From the NCBI RefSeq assembly GCF_025917315.1, contig NZ_CP080627.1, positions 2,294,001-2,358,000 of the forward strand: 64,000 nucleotides of DNA, given 5' to 3'. Source of the stretch: Halomonas qaidamensis (lineage in GTDB: Bacteria > Pseudomonadota > Gammaproteobacteria > Pseudomonadales > Halomonadaceae). Below are positions 1 through 8,943 of this stretch, piece after piece. The notes under the pieces are model-generated. The model made no database searches and had not been told where the DNA came from. It worked only from the letters and a program-made list of their open reading frames with translations. The position numbers and the translations under genes are program-made. Every line of letters begins with the position of its first letter. Positions within the stretch are counted from its first letter, which is position 1.

Positions 1-170
1 TCGCCCCAGTCTGTTTCTGCCCAAGCCCGAATAGCTTTACCGTCAACAGAAACAACATGTACCTCAACACCCTCTTTTTGTAAGGCAGCGCGAGGCACAC
101 TTAACTCAGACTCCTCAAACCCATTAGTAGCCAAAATAGCCACTCGTTTGCCATTTAGTGCTTGTTTCAT
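1..170 (-). CDS. DJ-1/PfpI family protein (partial, N-terminus only)
   Basis: Only the first 56 or so residues lie in the window; the gene runs off the left edge. The visible part begins MKQALNGKRVAILATNGFEE, which is the first beta strand and the conserved Gly-Phe-Glu-Glu acid of the DJ-1/PfpI class I glutamine-amidotransferase-like family. Members are glyoxalases, chaperone-like deglycases or intracellular peptidases; the nucleophile-elbow cysteine is outside the window, so activity cannot be judged. Two ATG codons sit in tandem (173 and 170). I chose 170 because a GGAG ribosome-binding site lies six bases upstream of it and only three bases from the other. It is transcribed away from the tungstate transporter genes. 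Confidence 0.8.
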   Translation of the reverse strand, partial: MKQALNGKRVAILATNGFEESELSVPRAALQKEGVEVHVVSVDGKAIRAWAETDWG

Positions 171-173
171 CAT

Positions 174-570
174 GCTCTCCTTTTCGTGATGATCGAGACA
201 TCTACAACACCTACCCAGTGTGGCGCATCTTGTACTATCGTCAAGCAAAGATGTCCAAAAAAGCAAGTAACCGTGCGCTTAGACGTTATACAATACTGCT
301 CCTATGCTGCTCACAATATAGCCTTGAAACCCTCCCACCTGTTGAGCAAAGCGCTCCTCGTGGGTAAGCACAAGGAACCCTTAAACCGCTGGCCTAACAC
401 AACCACGCTGGCCCAATTTGCCGCCTATAGCTACCTACGTTTCACCCTAAGGTGCATTACGTCAATTTTGCGTACACTATGCTAGCTAATGCACGTTAAG
501 GTGAATAAATACACATGATGTCGGTTGTTAAAAACGATGCTGAATAACAAGAACGTTGGTGCAAGACATT
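174..570. promoter_or_regulatory. Divergent intergenic region upstream of tupBCA with an inverted repeat
   Basis: No convincing gene is seen in these roughly 400 bases; the two open frames here have no ribosome-binding site and no recognisable protein character. The part nearest tupB holds an 8-bp inverted repeat, GTGCATTA at 452-459 and TAATGCAC at 487-494, flanking an AT-rich stretch with a TACACTAT element that could be a -10 box. A TAAGGTG direct repeat also occurs near 448 and 498. These could form an operator for an oxyanion-responsive regulator, but no regulator gene is adjacent and this is inference. Confidence 0.35.
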
Positions 571-1275
571 ATGCCTGCAAGTGATAACCCTTTTTCTACA
601 GCGTTTGCGCTGATTCTAGGAATGGATCAGAGCCTCATCACTATTGTGATACTGTCGCTGCAGGTATCACTGATCGCGGTGTTAATCGCCAGCCTACTGG
701 CGCTTCCATTTGGCGCCGCGCTCGCCCTGTGGCGATTCCCAGGTCGTAACCTTTTGATTGTGATTCTTAATGCACTAATGGGCCTGCCCCCAGTAGTTGC
801 AGGCCTATGTGTTTATCTGCTGCTTTCCCGCGCGGGGCCACTAGGTCAGTTTGGGCTGCTGTTTACGCCAACGGCCATGGTTATTGCGCAAGTCATTTTG
901 GTATTCCCGATTATTGCTGCCCTTACGCGCCAACAGGTAGAGACACTTCACAACGAGTACGCCGAACAGCTGCGCTCCCTTGGCCTGAATCAGCTACGGA
1001 TGATGCCCACGCTGCTGTGGGACGCGCGCTTCGGACTATTAACCGTGATACTCGCAGGCTTTGGCCGCGCCAGCGCGGAAGTCGGTGCGGTGATGATTGT
1101 CGGTGGCAATATCGATGGCGTCACCCGCGTCATGACCACCAGCATTGTGTTGGAAACCAGTAAGGGCAACCTGCCCCTCGCGCTGGGATTAGGCATAGTA
1201 CTGCTTAGCCTTGTCACGCTCATTAATGGATTAGCTCACACAGTCAGTGAAACGGCTAAGAGGCGGCTAGGATGA
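571..1275 (+). CDS. tupB: Tungstate ABC transporter permease TupB
   Basis: This 234-residue inner-membrane permease belongs to the tungstate/molybdate-type ABC importers. It has about five hydrophobic segments (near residues 20-45, 55-80, 88-115, 180-195 and 205-228) and the cytoplasmic EAA-type loop, with a Glu-Gln-Leu-Arg-Ser-Leu-Gly stretch near residue 136, that contacts the ATPase. The next genes encode the matching ATPase and a TupA-like binding protein, so tungstate is the best substrate guess. The reading frame is open to a TTG at 556 and a GTG at 559; I prefer the ATG at 571, though none of these has a strong ribosome-binding site. It overlaps the ATPase gene by four bases (ATGA type), which indicates translational coupling. 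Confidence 0.85.
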   Translation: MPASDNPFSTAFALILGMDQSLITIVILSLQVSLIAVLIASLLALPFGAALALWRFPGRNLLIVILNALMGLPPVVAGLCVYLLLSRAGPLGQFGLLFTPTAMVIAQVILVFPIIAALTRQQVETLHNEYAEQLRSLGLNQLRMMPTLLWDARFGLLTVILAGFGRASAEVGAVMIVGGNIDGVTRVMTTSIVLETSKGNLPLALGLGIVLLSLVTLINGLAHTVSETAKRRLG

Positions 1276-2003
1276 ACGCGTCGGTTTTTCCACCGTCCCT
1301 TATGACGACCGTACCCACGCTGCATTTTGAACAGGTCAGCTTTGCGCACCGTGGCAACCGTTTGCTCGCCCCCACCACACTGTCACTCTCAGGCTGCCAG
1401 CGCACAATCATTATGGGCCCCAATGGCGCAGGGAAGAGCTTGTTAATGCGTTTGGCCCACGGCTTGCTAAGCCCGAGCAATGGCCACGTTACTTGGCAAG
1501 GAGAGCCACCCGCCCAGGCCATGGTGTTTCAGCAACCGGTGCTACTGCGCCGTTCGGCAATGGATAACTTAACCTATGCCCTGGCGGTCAGTGGGGTACC
1601 CCGCCGGCAACGCAAACCTTTGGCCAAGCAGGCACTTGATAAATTTGGCTTAGTCGCGCTTGCTAAGCGTCCTGCCCGGGTGCTTTCCGGTGGCGAACAG
1701 CAGCGCCTTGCGCTTGCTCGTGCTTGGTTACTTAACCCTGCCGTATTATTTCTAGATGAGCCTACCGCTGCCTTAGATCCCGCCGCTATTAAAGCAGTTG
1801 AAGATGCGGTCAATGAGTTTCATCAGAACGGCACACGCATCATTATGACCACCCACGATCTGCATCAAGCCCGCCGCTTAGCCGATGAGGTGGTGTTTAT
1901 GTATAGCGGCCAAGTGCTAGAACACACGCCCGCTTACCGCTTTTTTAACACACCTGCGTCCACACAAGCGGAAGCCTTTCTGCGCGGCGAACTTGTTTGG
2001 TAA
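1272..2003 (+). CDS. tupC: Tungstate ABC transporter ATP-binding protein TupC
   Basis: This 243-residue protein is an ABC ATPase that powers oxyanion uptake with TupB. Visible motifs are Walker A (GPNGAGKS near residue 49), the Q-loop (MVFQQP), the signature LSGGEQQR near residue 140, Walker B followed by the D-loop (LFLDEPTAALD), and the switch histidine (TTHD). It has no C-terminal regulatory domain, which fits Tup rather than the longer ModC proteins that carry a TOBE domain. The start overlaps the tupB stop and the stop lies 16 bases before the tupA start, so the three genes form one operon. Confidence 0.9.
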   Translation: MNASVFPPSLMTTVPTLHFEQVSFAHRGNRLLAPTTLSLSGCQRTIIMGPNGAGKSLLMRLAHGLLSPSNGHVTWQGEPPAQAMVFQQPVLLRRSAMDNLTYALAVSGVPRRQRKPLAKQALDKFGLVALAKRPARVLSGGEQQRLALARAWLLNPAVLFLDEPTAALDPAAIKAVEDAVNEFHQNGTRIIMTTHDLHQARRLADEVVFMYSGQVLEHTPAYRFFNTPASTQAEAFLRGELVW

Positions 2004-2019
2004 CCCCTGGAGCTACCCG

Positions 2020-2862
2020 ATGAACAAAACCACCACGTTGGTCACCGCTCGCTGTTTAGCCTCAAGTGTACTGGGCCTATCGTGGAGCGCCTCGCTGCTC
2101 GCTAACGAGGAATTCATTGTCCTTGCATCAACGACGTCGACCGAAAACTCAGGTCTATTTGAGGCAATTATTCCCACCTTCACCAACGCCACGGGCATTG
2201 ATGTACGTGTCATCGCCGTTGGCACAGGACAAGCATTTGAAATTGCGCGCCGTGGAGATGCTGACAGCTTGCTAGTACATGACACGGCAAGTGAAGAACA
2301 GTTTGTTGCCGATGGTTACGCCAGCGAGCGCCTGGACGTCATGTATAACGACTTTGTAATAGTCGGACCCAGCGATGACCCCGCAAACATTAGCAGTAGT
2401 GCCAACGTCGCCGAGGCGTTTGCACACATTGCGCAAAGTGGATCACCCTTTGCATCCCGAGGAGATGATAGTGGCACCCACCGTGCCGAACTGCGTTTAT
2501 GGAAAGATGCAGAGGTGACTCCCCAAGGGGCATGGTATAGGGAGTTAGGAAGCGGTATGGGACCAACCCTAAACACCGCCGCAGGCATGAATGCCTATAC
2601 GTTCACTGACCGTGCAACCTGGGTGGCGTTTAAAAACCCGCAAGACTTAACGCTTTTATTTGAAGGCGACAATGCGCTATTTAATCAGTACGGCAGCCTG
2701 CTACTTTCTGAACAGCAATACCCGCACTTGAAGCACGATTTAGCGGCTCAGTGGCACCAGTGGCTAGTGTCTGAAGAAGGCCAGCAAGCGATTGCCGATT
2801 TTACTGTCAACAGCCAACCGCTCTTCTTCCCTAATGCGCAGTCGTCTTCTAACCCACCATAG
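2020..2862 (+). CDS. tupA: Tungstate-binding periplasmic protein TupA
   Basis: This 280-residue protein starts with a signal peptide that ends near Leu-Leu-Ala-Asn. The mature part opens with the run LASTTSTENSGLF, the Thr-Thr-Ser oxyanion-binding motif typical of TupA/WtpA-like binding proteins. Further landmarks are SLLVHD, a DSGTHRAE loop and a GMGPTLNTA segment, all conserved in the family. It captures tungstate in the periplasm and delivers it to TupB/TupC; tungsten or molybdenum cofactors would be the end use. The frame is open further upstream, but the ATG at 2020 has CTGGAG just upstream. A strong terminator follows, closing the operon. Confidence 0.9.
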   Translation: MNKTTTLVTARCLASSVLGLSWSASLLANEEFIVLASTTSTENSGLFEAIIPTFTNATGIDVRVIAVGTGQAFEIARRGDADSLLVHDTASEEQFVADGYASERLDVMYNDFVIVGPSDDPANISSSANVAEAFAHIAQSGSPFASRGDDSGTHRAELRLWKDAEVTPQGAWYRELGSGMGPTLNTAAGMNAYTFTDRATWVAFKNPQDLTLLFEGDNALFNQYGSLLLSEQQYPHLKHDLAAQWHQWLVSEEGQQAIADFTVNSQPLFFPNAQSSSNPP

Positions 2863-2877
2863 CGCTGTTTATAAGTA

Positions 2878-2914
2878 AAAGCGGCCTGAGTCACAAGGAC
2901 CCAGGCCGCTTTTT
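2878..2914. terminator. Bidirectional rho-independent terminator between tupA and cysN
   Basis: A GC-rich stem (GCGGCCTG paired with CAGGCCGC, with GTC/GAC inside) around a short loop is followed by TTTT on the plus strand and preceded by AAAA. It therefore can end both tupBCA and the convergent cysDN transcript. Confidence 0.85.
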
Positions 2915-2960
2915 AACTTCAGATAACGTGCCTGCTAACCGTATTTGCTAACACTCCCTG

Positions 2961-4400
2961 CTAGCGCAGCAAGTCGCGCACATCCTTCGCTTCCCAATGC
3001 GGAAAATGCTTGCGCACTAGCGCGTTCAAATCACGCTCAAAGGCAGCCCAATCGGTAGCGCCACTCACCTGCTCGCGGGCATCGGCAGTGCCACGAATCA
3101 TGCCAGCGCCAACCGTTACGTTGGTCAGCCTGTCGATGATGATAAAGCTGCCGGTACCAGGGCTTGTGCGATAGTCATCCACGGGAATTGCCGCCGTTAA
3201 CTCTACCTCACAGCGCGCAATCGCATTTAAGCCCAGTAAATCCGTGGCATGTCTTTCGAGCGTATTGACGTCAATTTGGTATTCAATACCACTTACCTGC
3301 CCCGATAGATCGCGGGTGGCGAGCTTAAAGTCATAAAGCTTACCCGGTGTTAGAGCATCTTCATGCATCCATACGATATCCGCCATAAATGCATTAGAAA
3401 GTGGTAAGTCAGCGTCTGCACTAACAATCCAATCACCGCGGGAAATATCAATCTCATCTTCCAGGGTAACGGTAATTGCCTGACCTGGGTAAGCAGCGCT
3501 TAAGTCGCCATCAAACGTCACCACTCGGGCAACCCGTGACGTTTTACCCGATGGTAGCACTTTCACTTCCTGGCCTGGGTGCAAAACGCCTGCCGCCAAG
3601 GTGCCGCAATAACCACGAAAATCCAGATTCGGACGATTAACGTACTGAACCGGCAAACGTAAATCAGTGAGGTTTTGGTCACGACTGATTTCGACACTTT
3701 CCAACAGCTCAATCAGCGTTTTGCCCTCGTAACCCGCACCGAAATACCATGGTGACTGCTCACTTGGGTTAACCACGTTGTCGCCGTTTAGTGCTGACAT
3801 TGGTACAAAGCGAATATCCGGCGCACTTAGGTTGGTGGCAAAGGCGCGGTATTCATCCACAATCTCATTGAAGCGCTGCTCGGAGAAGTCCACCAAGTCC
3901 ATCTTGTTAACCGCAATCACCAAGTGCTGAATGCCCAACAAGTCGGCAATAAAGCTATGGCGACGGGTTTGAGTCTGCACCCCATAACGGGCATCGATCA
4001 AAATAATCGCCAAGCTAGCCGTTGAAGCACCGGTAGCCATATTGCGGGTGTACTGCTCGTGCCCAGGGGTATCCGCAATGATGAATTTACGCTTTTCCGT
4101 AGAGAAGAAACGGTAAGCAACATCAATAGTAATGCCCTGCTCTCGCTCTGACTGCAAACCGTCTACCAGCAGTGCCAAATCAACCGTATCACCGGTAGTG
4201 CCACTGGTTTTAGACGCTTGGGTAATTGCCGCCAGCTGATCTTCAAAGATCATTTTAGAGTCGTGCAGCAGGCGTCCGATCAGCGTGGACTTTCCGTCGT
4301 CAACACTGCCACAAGTGATAAAACGCAGCAGGTCTTTGTTTTCGTGCTCGTGAAGGTACTGCTCGATATTGTCAGCAATTAAATTAGATTGATGAGCCAT
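2961..4400 (-). CDS. cysN: Sulfate adenylyltransferase subunit 1 (GTPase) CysN
   Basis: This 479-residue GTPase works with CysD to make adenosine 5-phosphosulfate from ATP and sulfate, the first step of sulfate assimilation. It has the translation-factor G domain: GSVDDGKST at about residues 31-39, DTPGHEQY near 110 and NKMD near 165, followed by two beta-barrel domains. It stops after the barrels and lacks the APS-kinase (CysC) extension found in NodQ-type fusions, so a separate cysC must exist elsewhere. It lies 12 bases downstream of cysD in the same operon. The start is the ATG at 4400, preceded by AAGGAG. Confidence 0.95.
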   Translation of the reverse strand: MAHQSNLIADNIEQYLHEHENKDLLRFITCGSVDDGKSTLIGRLLHDSKMIFEDQLAAITQASKTSGTTGDTVDLALLVDGLQSEREQGITIDVAYRFFSTEKRKFIIADTPGHEQYTRNMATGASTASLAIILIDARYGVQTQTRRHSFIADLLGIQHLVIAVNKMDLVDFSEQRFNEIVDEYRAFATNLSAPDIRFVPMSALNGDNVVNPSEQSPWYFGAGYEGKTLIELLESVEISRDQNLTDLRLPVQYVNRPNLDFRGYCGTLAAGVLHPGQEVKVLPSGKTSRVARVVTFDGDLSAAYPGQAITVTLEDEIDISRGDWIVSADADLPLSNAFMADIVWMHEDALTPGKLYDFKLATRDLSGQVSGIEYQIDVNTLERHATDLLGLNAIARCEVELTAAIPVDDYRTSPGTGSFIIIDRLTNVTVGAGMIRGTADAREQVSGATDWAAFERDLNALVRKHFPHWEAKDVRDLLR

Positions 4401-4412
4401 TAGACCTACTCC

Positions 4413-5372
4413 TTAAAAATAGCCTTCGCGCTTTTTCTTCTCCATTGAACCGACCTGGTCGCGATCGATCGCACGGCCGCTACGTTCGCTGGTTTTGGTC
4501 AACAGCATCTCTTGAATAATCTCGGGTAGCGTGGCCGCCGTTGATTCCACCGCACCGGTCAGTGGGTAACAGCCCAGCGTTCTGAAGCGCACAAACTTCT
4601 CTTCAGGCACTTCACCTGGCGCCAAGGGCAAGCGGTCATCGTCAACCATAACCTGCATGCCATCACGCTCAACCACAGGACGCTTGGCGGCGTAGTAAAG
4701 CGGCACAATCGGAATCGACTCAAGATAGATGTACTGCCAGATATCCAGCTCTGTCCAATTCGACAGCGGGAAAACGCGAATTGACTCGCCCTTATTAACG
4801 TTGGCGTTATACACATTCCAAAGCTCAGGACGCTGGCTCTTCGGGTCCCAGCGATGGTATTTATCTCGGAAAGAGTAGACACGCTCTTTAGCCCGTGAGG
4901 CTTCCTCATCACGCCGCGCGCCACCAAAGGCAGCATCGAAGCCATGCTTATCTAACGCTTGCTTCAGCGCCTGGGTTTTCATGATGTCGGTATATTTGGC
5001 ACTACCATGGTCGAAGGGGTTGATATTGGCAGCCCGCCCCTCTTCATTGGTATGCACAATCAGCTCCATCCCCGCTTCTTCTGCCATGCGGTTACGGAAC
5101 GCGATCATTTCACGAAACTTCCAGGTGGTGTCCACATGCATCAATGGGAATGGCGGTGTACCTGGATAGAAAGCCTTACGCGCCAGGTGGAGCATCACCG
5201 AAGAGTCTTTACCGATGGAGTACATCATTACCGGGTTACTAAACTCAGCGGCCACTTCCCGGATGATATGGATGGATTCAGCTTCTAGCTGCTTCAGGTG
5301 GGTCAAACGTGCCGCATCAGGTGCAATAGGCACCTCATGCTGGGACGCCGACGGCGCAGAAAACTGGTTCAT
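4413..5372 (-). CDS. cysD: Sulfate adenylyltransferase subunit 2 CysD
   Basis: This 319-residue protein is the catalytic subunit of ATP sulfurylase. It belongs to the PAPS-reductase/ATP-pyrophosphatase fold and shows the PP-motif [10 protein letters not shown] near residue 52, plus [14 protein letters not shown] and the [10 protein letters not shown] stretch conserved in CysD. Its N-terminus is about 15 residues longer than the E. coli protein, but the ATG at 5372 is a reasonable start with GGGAG upstream. It is the first gene of a cysDN pair. The 178-base upstream region is AT-rich, as expected for a CysB-type activated promoter, and holds a perfect 12-bp palindrome. Confidence 0.95.
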   Translation of the reverse strand: MNQFSAPSASQHEVPIAPDAARLTHLKQLEAESIHIIREVAAEFSNPVMMYSIGKDSSVMLHLARKAFYPGTPPFPLMHVDTTWKFREMIAFRNRMAEEAGMELIVHTNEEGRAANINPFDHGSAKYTDIMKTQALKQALDKHGFDAAFGGARRDEEASRAKERVYSFRDKYHRWDPKSQRPELWNVYNANVNKGESIRVFPLSNWTELDIWQYIYLESIPIVPLYYAAKRPVVERDGMQVMVDDDRLPLAPGEVPEEKFVRFRTLGCYPLTGAVESTAATLPEIIQEMLLTKTSERSGRAIDRDQVGSMEKKKREGYF

Positions 5373-5397
5373 TACCTACTCCCTCACAAAACGGTGC

Positions 5398-5409
5398 TTG
5401 CACGTGCAA
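5398..5409. promoter_or_regulatory. Perfect palindrome in the cysD leader
   Basis: The 12-bp palindrome TTGCACGTGCAA lies about 26 bases upstream of the cysD start codon, inside the expected leader. A second imperfect dyad (ACCGCC at 5419-5424 with GGCGGT at 5444-5449) sits just upstream. A protein operator is the simplest reading; which regulator would bind is unknown. Confidence 0.35.
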
Positions 5410-5550
5410 ACGCTATTTACCGCCTAGCGGCAGCGTTGCCAAAGGCGGTTATTTGAGAGTAGGGTAACGCCGAGCTGATAATAACCCAAAAGAATTAATA
5501 ACTATCTTTTTATATCTTTATTGCCTAAAAGGATCGTGACCTACGTGTCA

Positions 5551-6285
5551 TTAGATAACAACGCGTTCCACCCAGGACTGCCATTCACTGCCATTTAGGT
5601 CAATAACTCGATAGCCAGGCCGCGACGCTTCGTCAATTGCAAACTGCTCAGCACCGGGCAAGAACTGGTCAGCGATAGCAGGACAGCCGTAAACACTAAT
5701 TTTGGTATCCGCAAGCTTATGCTGCTGGGCATAGGCTTGGTGAGTATGACCAAACAAAATAATCTTAACCTGAGGGTAATGGCTTAACAGCTGCCAAAAT
5801 GCATCGCGGTCCTGAAGACCAATCGCATCCATCCATACAGCGCCCACATCCACAGGCGGATGATGCATAACCACCATAGTGGGACGATCATCTTGTTCCA
5901 GGCGCTCAGCCAGTGCGGCTAAGCGCTCGGCACCTAGCTCGCCATACGGCTGGCCTGCTACCTGCGTGTCAAGAAGCAGTAAACGCCACTGGGTTAGATC
6001 AACCTCGTCCACCAGCGGGTGCTCTGCTTGCATCAATGCTAGCTGATCATGATTACCAGGAATCCACACCCATGGACATGGCAACGAGTTCATCGCCTGA
6101 CGTGCCAATGCATAAGAGGCAGCCGTTTCGTCTTGGCTCACATCACCGCTAAACACGACCATATCCGGCCGTTCAGCGACGACCGCGTCCAGGACACATT
6201 CAAACTGCCGCCAAGGAATGCCCGCTCGTGAACGAGCTGTTTTATCGGCATGCAGGTGTGCATCGGTAATTTGAACCAACCGCAT
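5551..6285 (-). CDS. cpdA: 3',5'-cyclic-AMP phosphodiesterase CpdA (metallophosphoesterase)
   Basis: This 244-residue cytoplasmic enzyme hydrolyses cyclic AMP and so damps CRP-type signalling. All five blocks of the calcineurin-like metal site are visible: D8-x-H10 in ITDAHLH, GDVSQDE near 47, GNHDQ near 78, MHHPP near 140 and GHTHQA near 180. The order nudF, yqiB-like, cpdA is the one found in E. coli, where cpdA was first named, which supports the call over a generic phosphoesterase. It abuts the preceding gene: its start codon at 6285 overlaps that stop. Confidence 0.88.
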   Translation of the reverse strand: MRLVQITDAHLHADKTARSRAGIPWRQFECVLDAVVAERPDMVVFSGDVSQDETAASYALARQAMNSLPCPWVWIPGNHDQLALMQAEHPLVDEVDLTQWRLLLLDTQVAGQPYGELGAERLAALAERLEQDDRPTMVVMHHPPVDVGAVWMDAIGLQDRDAFWQLLSHYPQVKIILFGHTHQAYAQQHKLADTKISVYGCPAIADQFLPGAEQFAIDEASRPGYRVIDLNGSEWQSWVERVVI

Positions 6286-6731
6286 CAGGGTAGCTCCGGC
6301 ATATCATAGGCATGGCCATGAGCTAAGCCATGGGCCAACCACTCACCCAGAAAGCGATTAAGCTGCAGTTTCTCGTCTGGCTGGTGCATTCTGGCATTCG
6401 GATAGCGGTAGCGACCACTAAAGTGGCGCTCACGCTGAAAATCAGTCACTTCTGCCATGCGCACATCATGGTAAAGGTGCACACGCATCCTGGGGCCTTC
6501 AATAACCACATCCAGCGGCCCGCTCTGAGTTACTTCCACCATGGTAGTGTAAGGCGCTTGCTCTAAAATTTTCAGATGTAAATCGCCGAAATGCTGGTCG
6601 TCGCCATGCAGCGCGATATCGCGCTGCTGGCCGCTTTCCATATCGCCTACCAAGCGAATCATGCGCATATAGTTGGCGCTACATTCGCCCTGCAGGGATT
6701 TTAAATCGGTGACATAGGCGGTTCTGGCCAT
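6285..6731 (-). CDS. DUF1249 / YqiB-like protein
   Basis: This 148-residue protein matches the YqiB family (DUF1249), which is found between nudF and cpdA in many gammaproteobacteria. No biochemical role is established for the family. It has no signal peptide or membrane segment, so it is cytoplasmic. Conserved features include the N-terminal YxxDLxxLQ-type opening and the NARMHQPDEK(L/F)QLN stretch near residue 115, followed by the C-terminal LNRFLGEWL helix. The frame opens with a GTG at 6737, but the ATG at 6731 has AAGGAG at ideal spacing and is the likely start. The end overlaps the cpdA start, so the two are translationally coupled. Confidence 0.85.
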   Translation of the reverse strand: MARTAYVTDLKSLQGECSANYMRMIRLVGDMESGQQRDIALHGDDQHFGDLHLKILEQAPYTTMVEVTQSGPLDVVIEGPRMRVHLYHDVRMAEVTDFQRERHFSGRYRYPNARMHQPDEKLQLNRFLGEWLAHGLAHGHAYDMPELP

Positions 6732-6772
6732 GTTCACTCCTTTTCAGATTCGCTTGGCTTCAGTGTTTATTT

Positions 6773-7456
6773 TCACGGTTGGCTGTCCGCATTTGCAGTC
6801 ACTGCACGGTGAGAGGCAGCACGCAACGAAGCTCGCTGGCTTGCCAGCCAATGCAGCCCAATCAAACACATGGCGTTGTCGAGTCTTCCCTTCTCTAGGA
6901 GTTCCCATGCCGTCGGGAAAGTTACCACATGAACACGAATATCTTCGTGCTCATCATCCAGCCCATGAATTCCCCCCATACCTTGGGTATCGACTAAACC
7001 ACAAAAGAGGGTCACCCGTTCGTTACAGGCGCCGGGGCTTGGGTAATAGGTATGCAATTTAGTCAATGCGCCTACCTGGCAGCCTGACTCTTCCAACGCT
7101 TCACGGCGGGCAACGTCTTCAAGGGATTCGTCTTTATCTGCCAGTCCCGCCACCAGCTCTAACTTCCAAGGAGAAAGTGGGTCGTCAATCGCACCCGCAC
7201 GAAACTGTTCAACAAGTACTAACGCATCGCGAGCAGGGTCGTAAAGCAGCACGCCAACAGCGTCAAAGCGGTTATGTACCTCGCGGCGCATCGTGTCGCT
7301 CCAGCCACCTTCGAAGAGACGATGCCGCAGCTCTAAGGCTTCCAAGCGGAAAAAACCCTGATAAAGGGTATCACGTTGGATTAGTTCGACATCATCTCGG
7401 CCCAGCTGAGGCGGCGCTGACGCGTCGGGCGCTAATACGTTAGGGCTAGCGACCAT
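6773..7456 (-). CDS. nudF: ADP-ribose pyrophosphatase NudF (Nudix hydrolase)
   Basis: This 227-residue enzyme splits ADP-ribose into AMP and ribose 5-phosphate, recycling or detoxifying free ADP-ribose. The Nudix box is complete: a glycine at about residue 106, then E, and REALEESG near 118-125. The upstream RFDAVGVLLYD and VEQFRAGA stretches and the downstream YPSPGACNER loop are typical of the ADP-ribose-specific NudF group. The N-terminus is some 15 residues longer than in E. coli. It heads a nudF, yqiB-like, cpdA operon. The nearby ADP-ribosylglycohydrolase-family gene at 25.1 kb is not linked to it. Confidence 0.92.
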   Translation of the reverse strand: MVASPNVLAPDASAPPQLGRDDVELIQRDTLYQGFFRLEALELRHRLFEGGWSDTMRREVHNRFDAVGVLLYDPARDALVLVEQFRAGAIDDPLSPWKLELVAGLADKDESLEDVARREALEESGCQVGALTKLHTYYPSPGACNERVTLFCGLVDTQGMGGIHGLDDEHEDIRVHVVTFPTAWELLEKGRLDNAMCLIGLHWLASQRASLRAASHRAVTANADSQP

Positions 7457-7561
7457 GAAGCACTCCCAGTGTTAACAATCGTTCTATTATCAATGCTTAC
7501 CACTGGGAATGCCAACGCGCTTATCAACCCTTAAGGGAGGAAGGCTTAGAGGAAGGAAGGA

Positions 7562-8206
7562 CTACAGCTCACTCAAAAGTTTCTCAGCATCTCGGCGCAG
7601 TGCTTCGTCAGAGGCTTGACGGCTTTCACGTGCCGTTCCTTCTACTGCGCGCTGAGCGTGCTCTCGCGCCGCCTGGGTATTGCCCTCTTCTTGCAAAAAC
7701 GCTGCGTAGTAATAGTTCACATCAATACCGTCTGGGCGGATCTCTAGCGCACGTTGAAACATACGCTCAGCGGTATCGCTATTGCCAAAGCCTAACGGCC
7801 TACCTGGCGCACGATCATAAAGCGCACCAAGTGTGACATACGCCGACCCATTGCCACCCTGTGGGTCAAGCTCAATCGCCCGCTCCAACACATCGCGGGC
7901 ATCGCCTGCAGTGCCTAATGCACCAAGCCCGCCACGTTCACGGGCATAAGACGCCAATATAATGCCTTGCCAAATCAGCACGTCCGCTTGATCAGAATGT
8001 TGGCTAGCAAGTTGCTCAGCCTCACTAGCAAGCGCTTTCAACGTACTCTCGCGCTCGTTAGCAGGCATTTCAGTGACGGTGTGTTCCCAGCGGTTTTTTA
8101 ATGAAAATACCTCGCCTTCATAAGCCGACACGCTTAATGGGGCTAGCGCCAGCGCGCTGCCTAACGCCGCAGCAATGAGTAAGCGAGAAAAAGGCGTTGT
8201 ATGCAT
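7562..8206 (-). CDS. Secreted TPR-repeat protein
   Basis: This 214-residue protein has a clear signal peptide (cleavage near SVSA-YEGE) and is probably periplasmic. The mature part is all helical with TPR-like repeats, most clearly ARDVLERAIELDPQGG near residue 105 and AERMFQRALEIRPDG near 145, ending in a helix that finishes ...LLSEL. TPR proteins act as scaffolds; no partner can be named. It stands alone as a single gene, with GGAGCTC-type ribosome-binding site upstream of its ATG. I do not recognise a specific family beyond TPR. Confidence 0.75.
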   Translation of the reverse strand: MHTTPFSRLLIAAALGSALALAPLSVSAYEGEVFSLKNRWEHTVTEMPANERESTLKALASEAEQLASQHSDQADVLIWQGIILASYARERGGLGALGTAGDARDVLERAIELDPQGGNGSAYVTLGALYDRAPGRPLGFGNSDTAERMFQRALEIRPDGIDVNYYYAAFLQEEGNTQAAREHAQRAVEGTARESRQASDEALRRDAEKLLSEL

Positions 8207-8383
8207 AATGAGCTCCTGATTTATTTTTATGCTTTTCTAGCAAGTAATACGGTTAGTTTTGGGATTTAAAGCCCTCACCACACAATGTAACGAACGTTTG
8301 AATGAATCGCCAATAAATATGAGCTTTGTGAACAACACTCTCATTAGCGTAAGCTGGTACTCTTTATGGAGGTGGAAACCGCA

Positions 8384-8917
8384 ATGAAAGGCCGCAACAT
8401 GACGCGCTGGCGCGATCCAGCAAAAGACCCGCGCCAAGAACCTAAGAGCAACCTGATCACCGCAGAGGGCGCAGCTCGCTTGCGCGCTATTCTGGATCAC
8501 CTATCACGGGTTAAACGTCCTGCTATTTCGGCCAAAGTCGGTGAAGCCGCCGCCCAGGGCGACCGCAGTGAAAATGCCGATTACACTTATAATAAAAAAG
8601 AGTTAAACCGCGTTATTGCGCGCATTGGTTACCTAACCAAGCGGTTGGACGAACTGCAAATTGTTGATCGCCTGCCCGCTGATACCAGCAAGGTTTTTTT
8701 CGGCGCGTACGTAAGTTTGGAAGATCAAAAGGGGGAGCACGTTCATCTTAGAATTGTTGGCCACGACGAAATCGACACTAAAAAACGCTGGATCAGTATC
8801 GATGCCCCCATGGCCAAAGCGCTACTGGGGAAAGAAGTAGACGACGATATTACCGTGCTCACACCCAATGGCGAGACGTTCTACACTATCACGGAGATTC
8901 GCTATCAGGGCATGTAA
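8384..8917 (+). CDS. greB: Transcription elongation factor GreB
   Basis: This 177-residue protein rescues backtracked RNA polymerase by stimulating transcript cleavage. It shows the N-terminal coiled coil with the acidic tip (GDRSENADYTYNKKEL, about residues 61-76, carrying the Asp and Glu that enter the polymerase channel) and the C-terminal FKBP-like domain (LLGKEVDDDITV). Start choice is open: ATG codons occur at 8366, 8384 and 8399. The 8366 ATG is embedded in the GGAGGTGG ribosome-binding site that serves 8384, so I prefer 8384. Starting at 8399 would give the MTRWRDP opening seen in many GreB proteins and is possible. Confidence 0.92.
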   Translation: MKGRNMTRWRDPAKDPRQEPKSNLITAEGAARLRAILDHLSRVKRPAISAKVGEAAAQGDRSENADYTYNKKELNRVIARIGYLTKRLDELQIVDRLPADTSKVFFGAYVSLEDQKGEHVHLRIVGHDEIDTKKRWISIDAPMAKALLGKEVDDDITVLTPNGETFYTITEIRYQGM

Positions 8918-8943
8918 CCACCGTCTACGTTAATGCGTTTGGG

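Noticed and set aside
158..485. Two overlapping open frames left of tupB
   Set aside because: They have no ribosome-binding site, unusual residue composition, and overlap the divergent promoter region; treated as chance frames.
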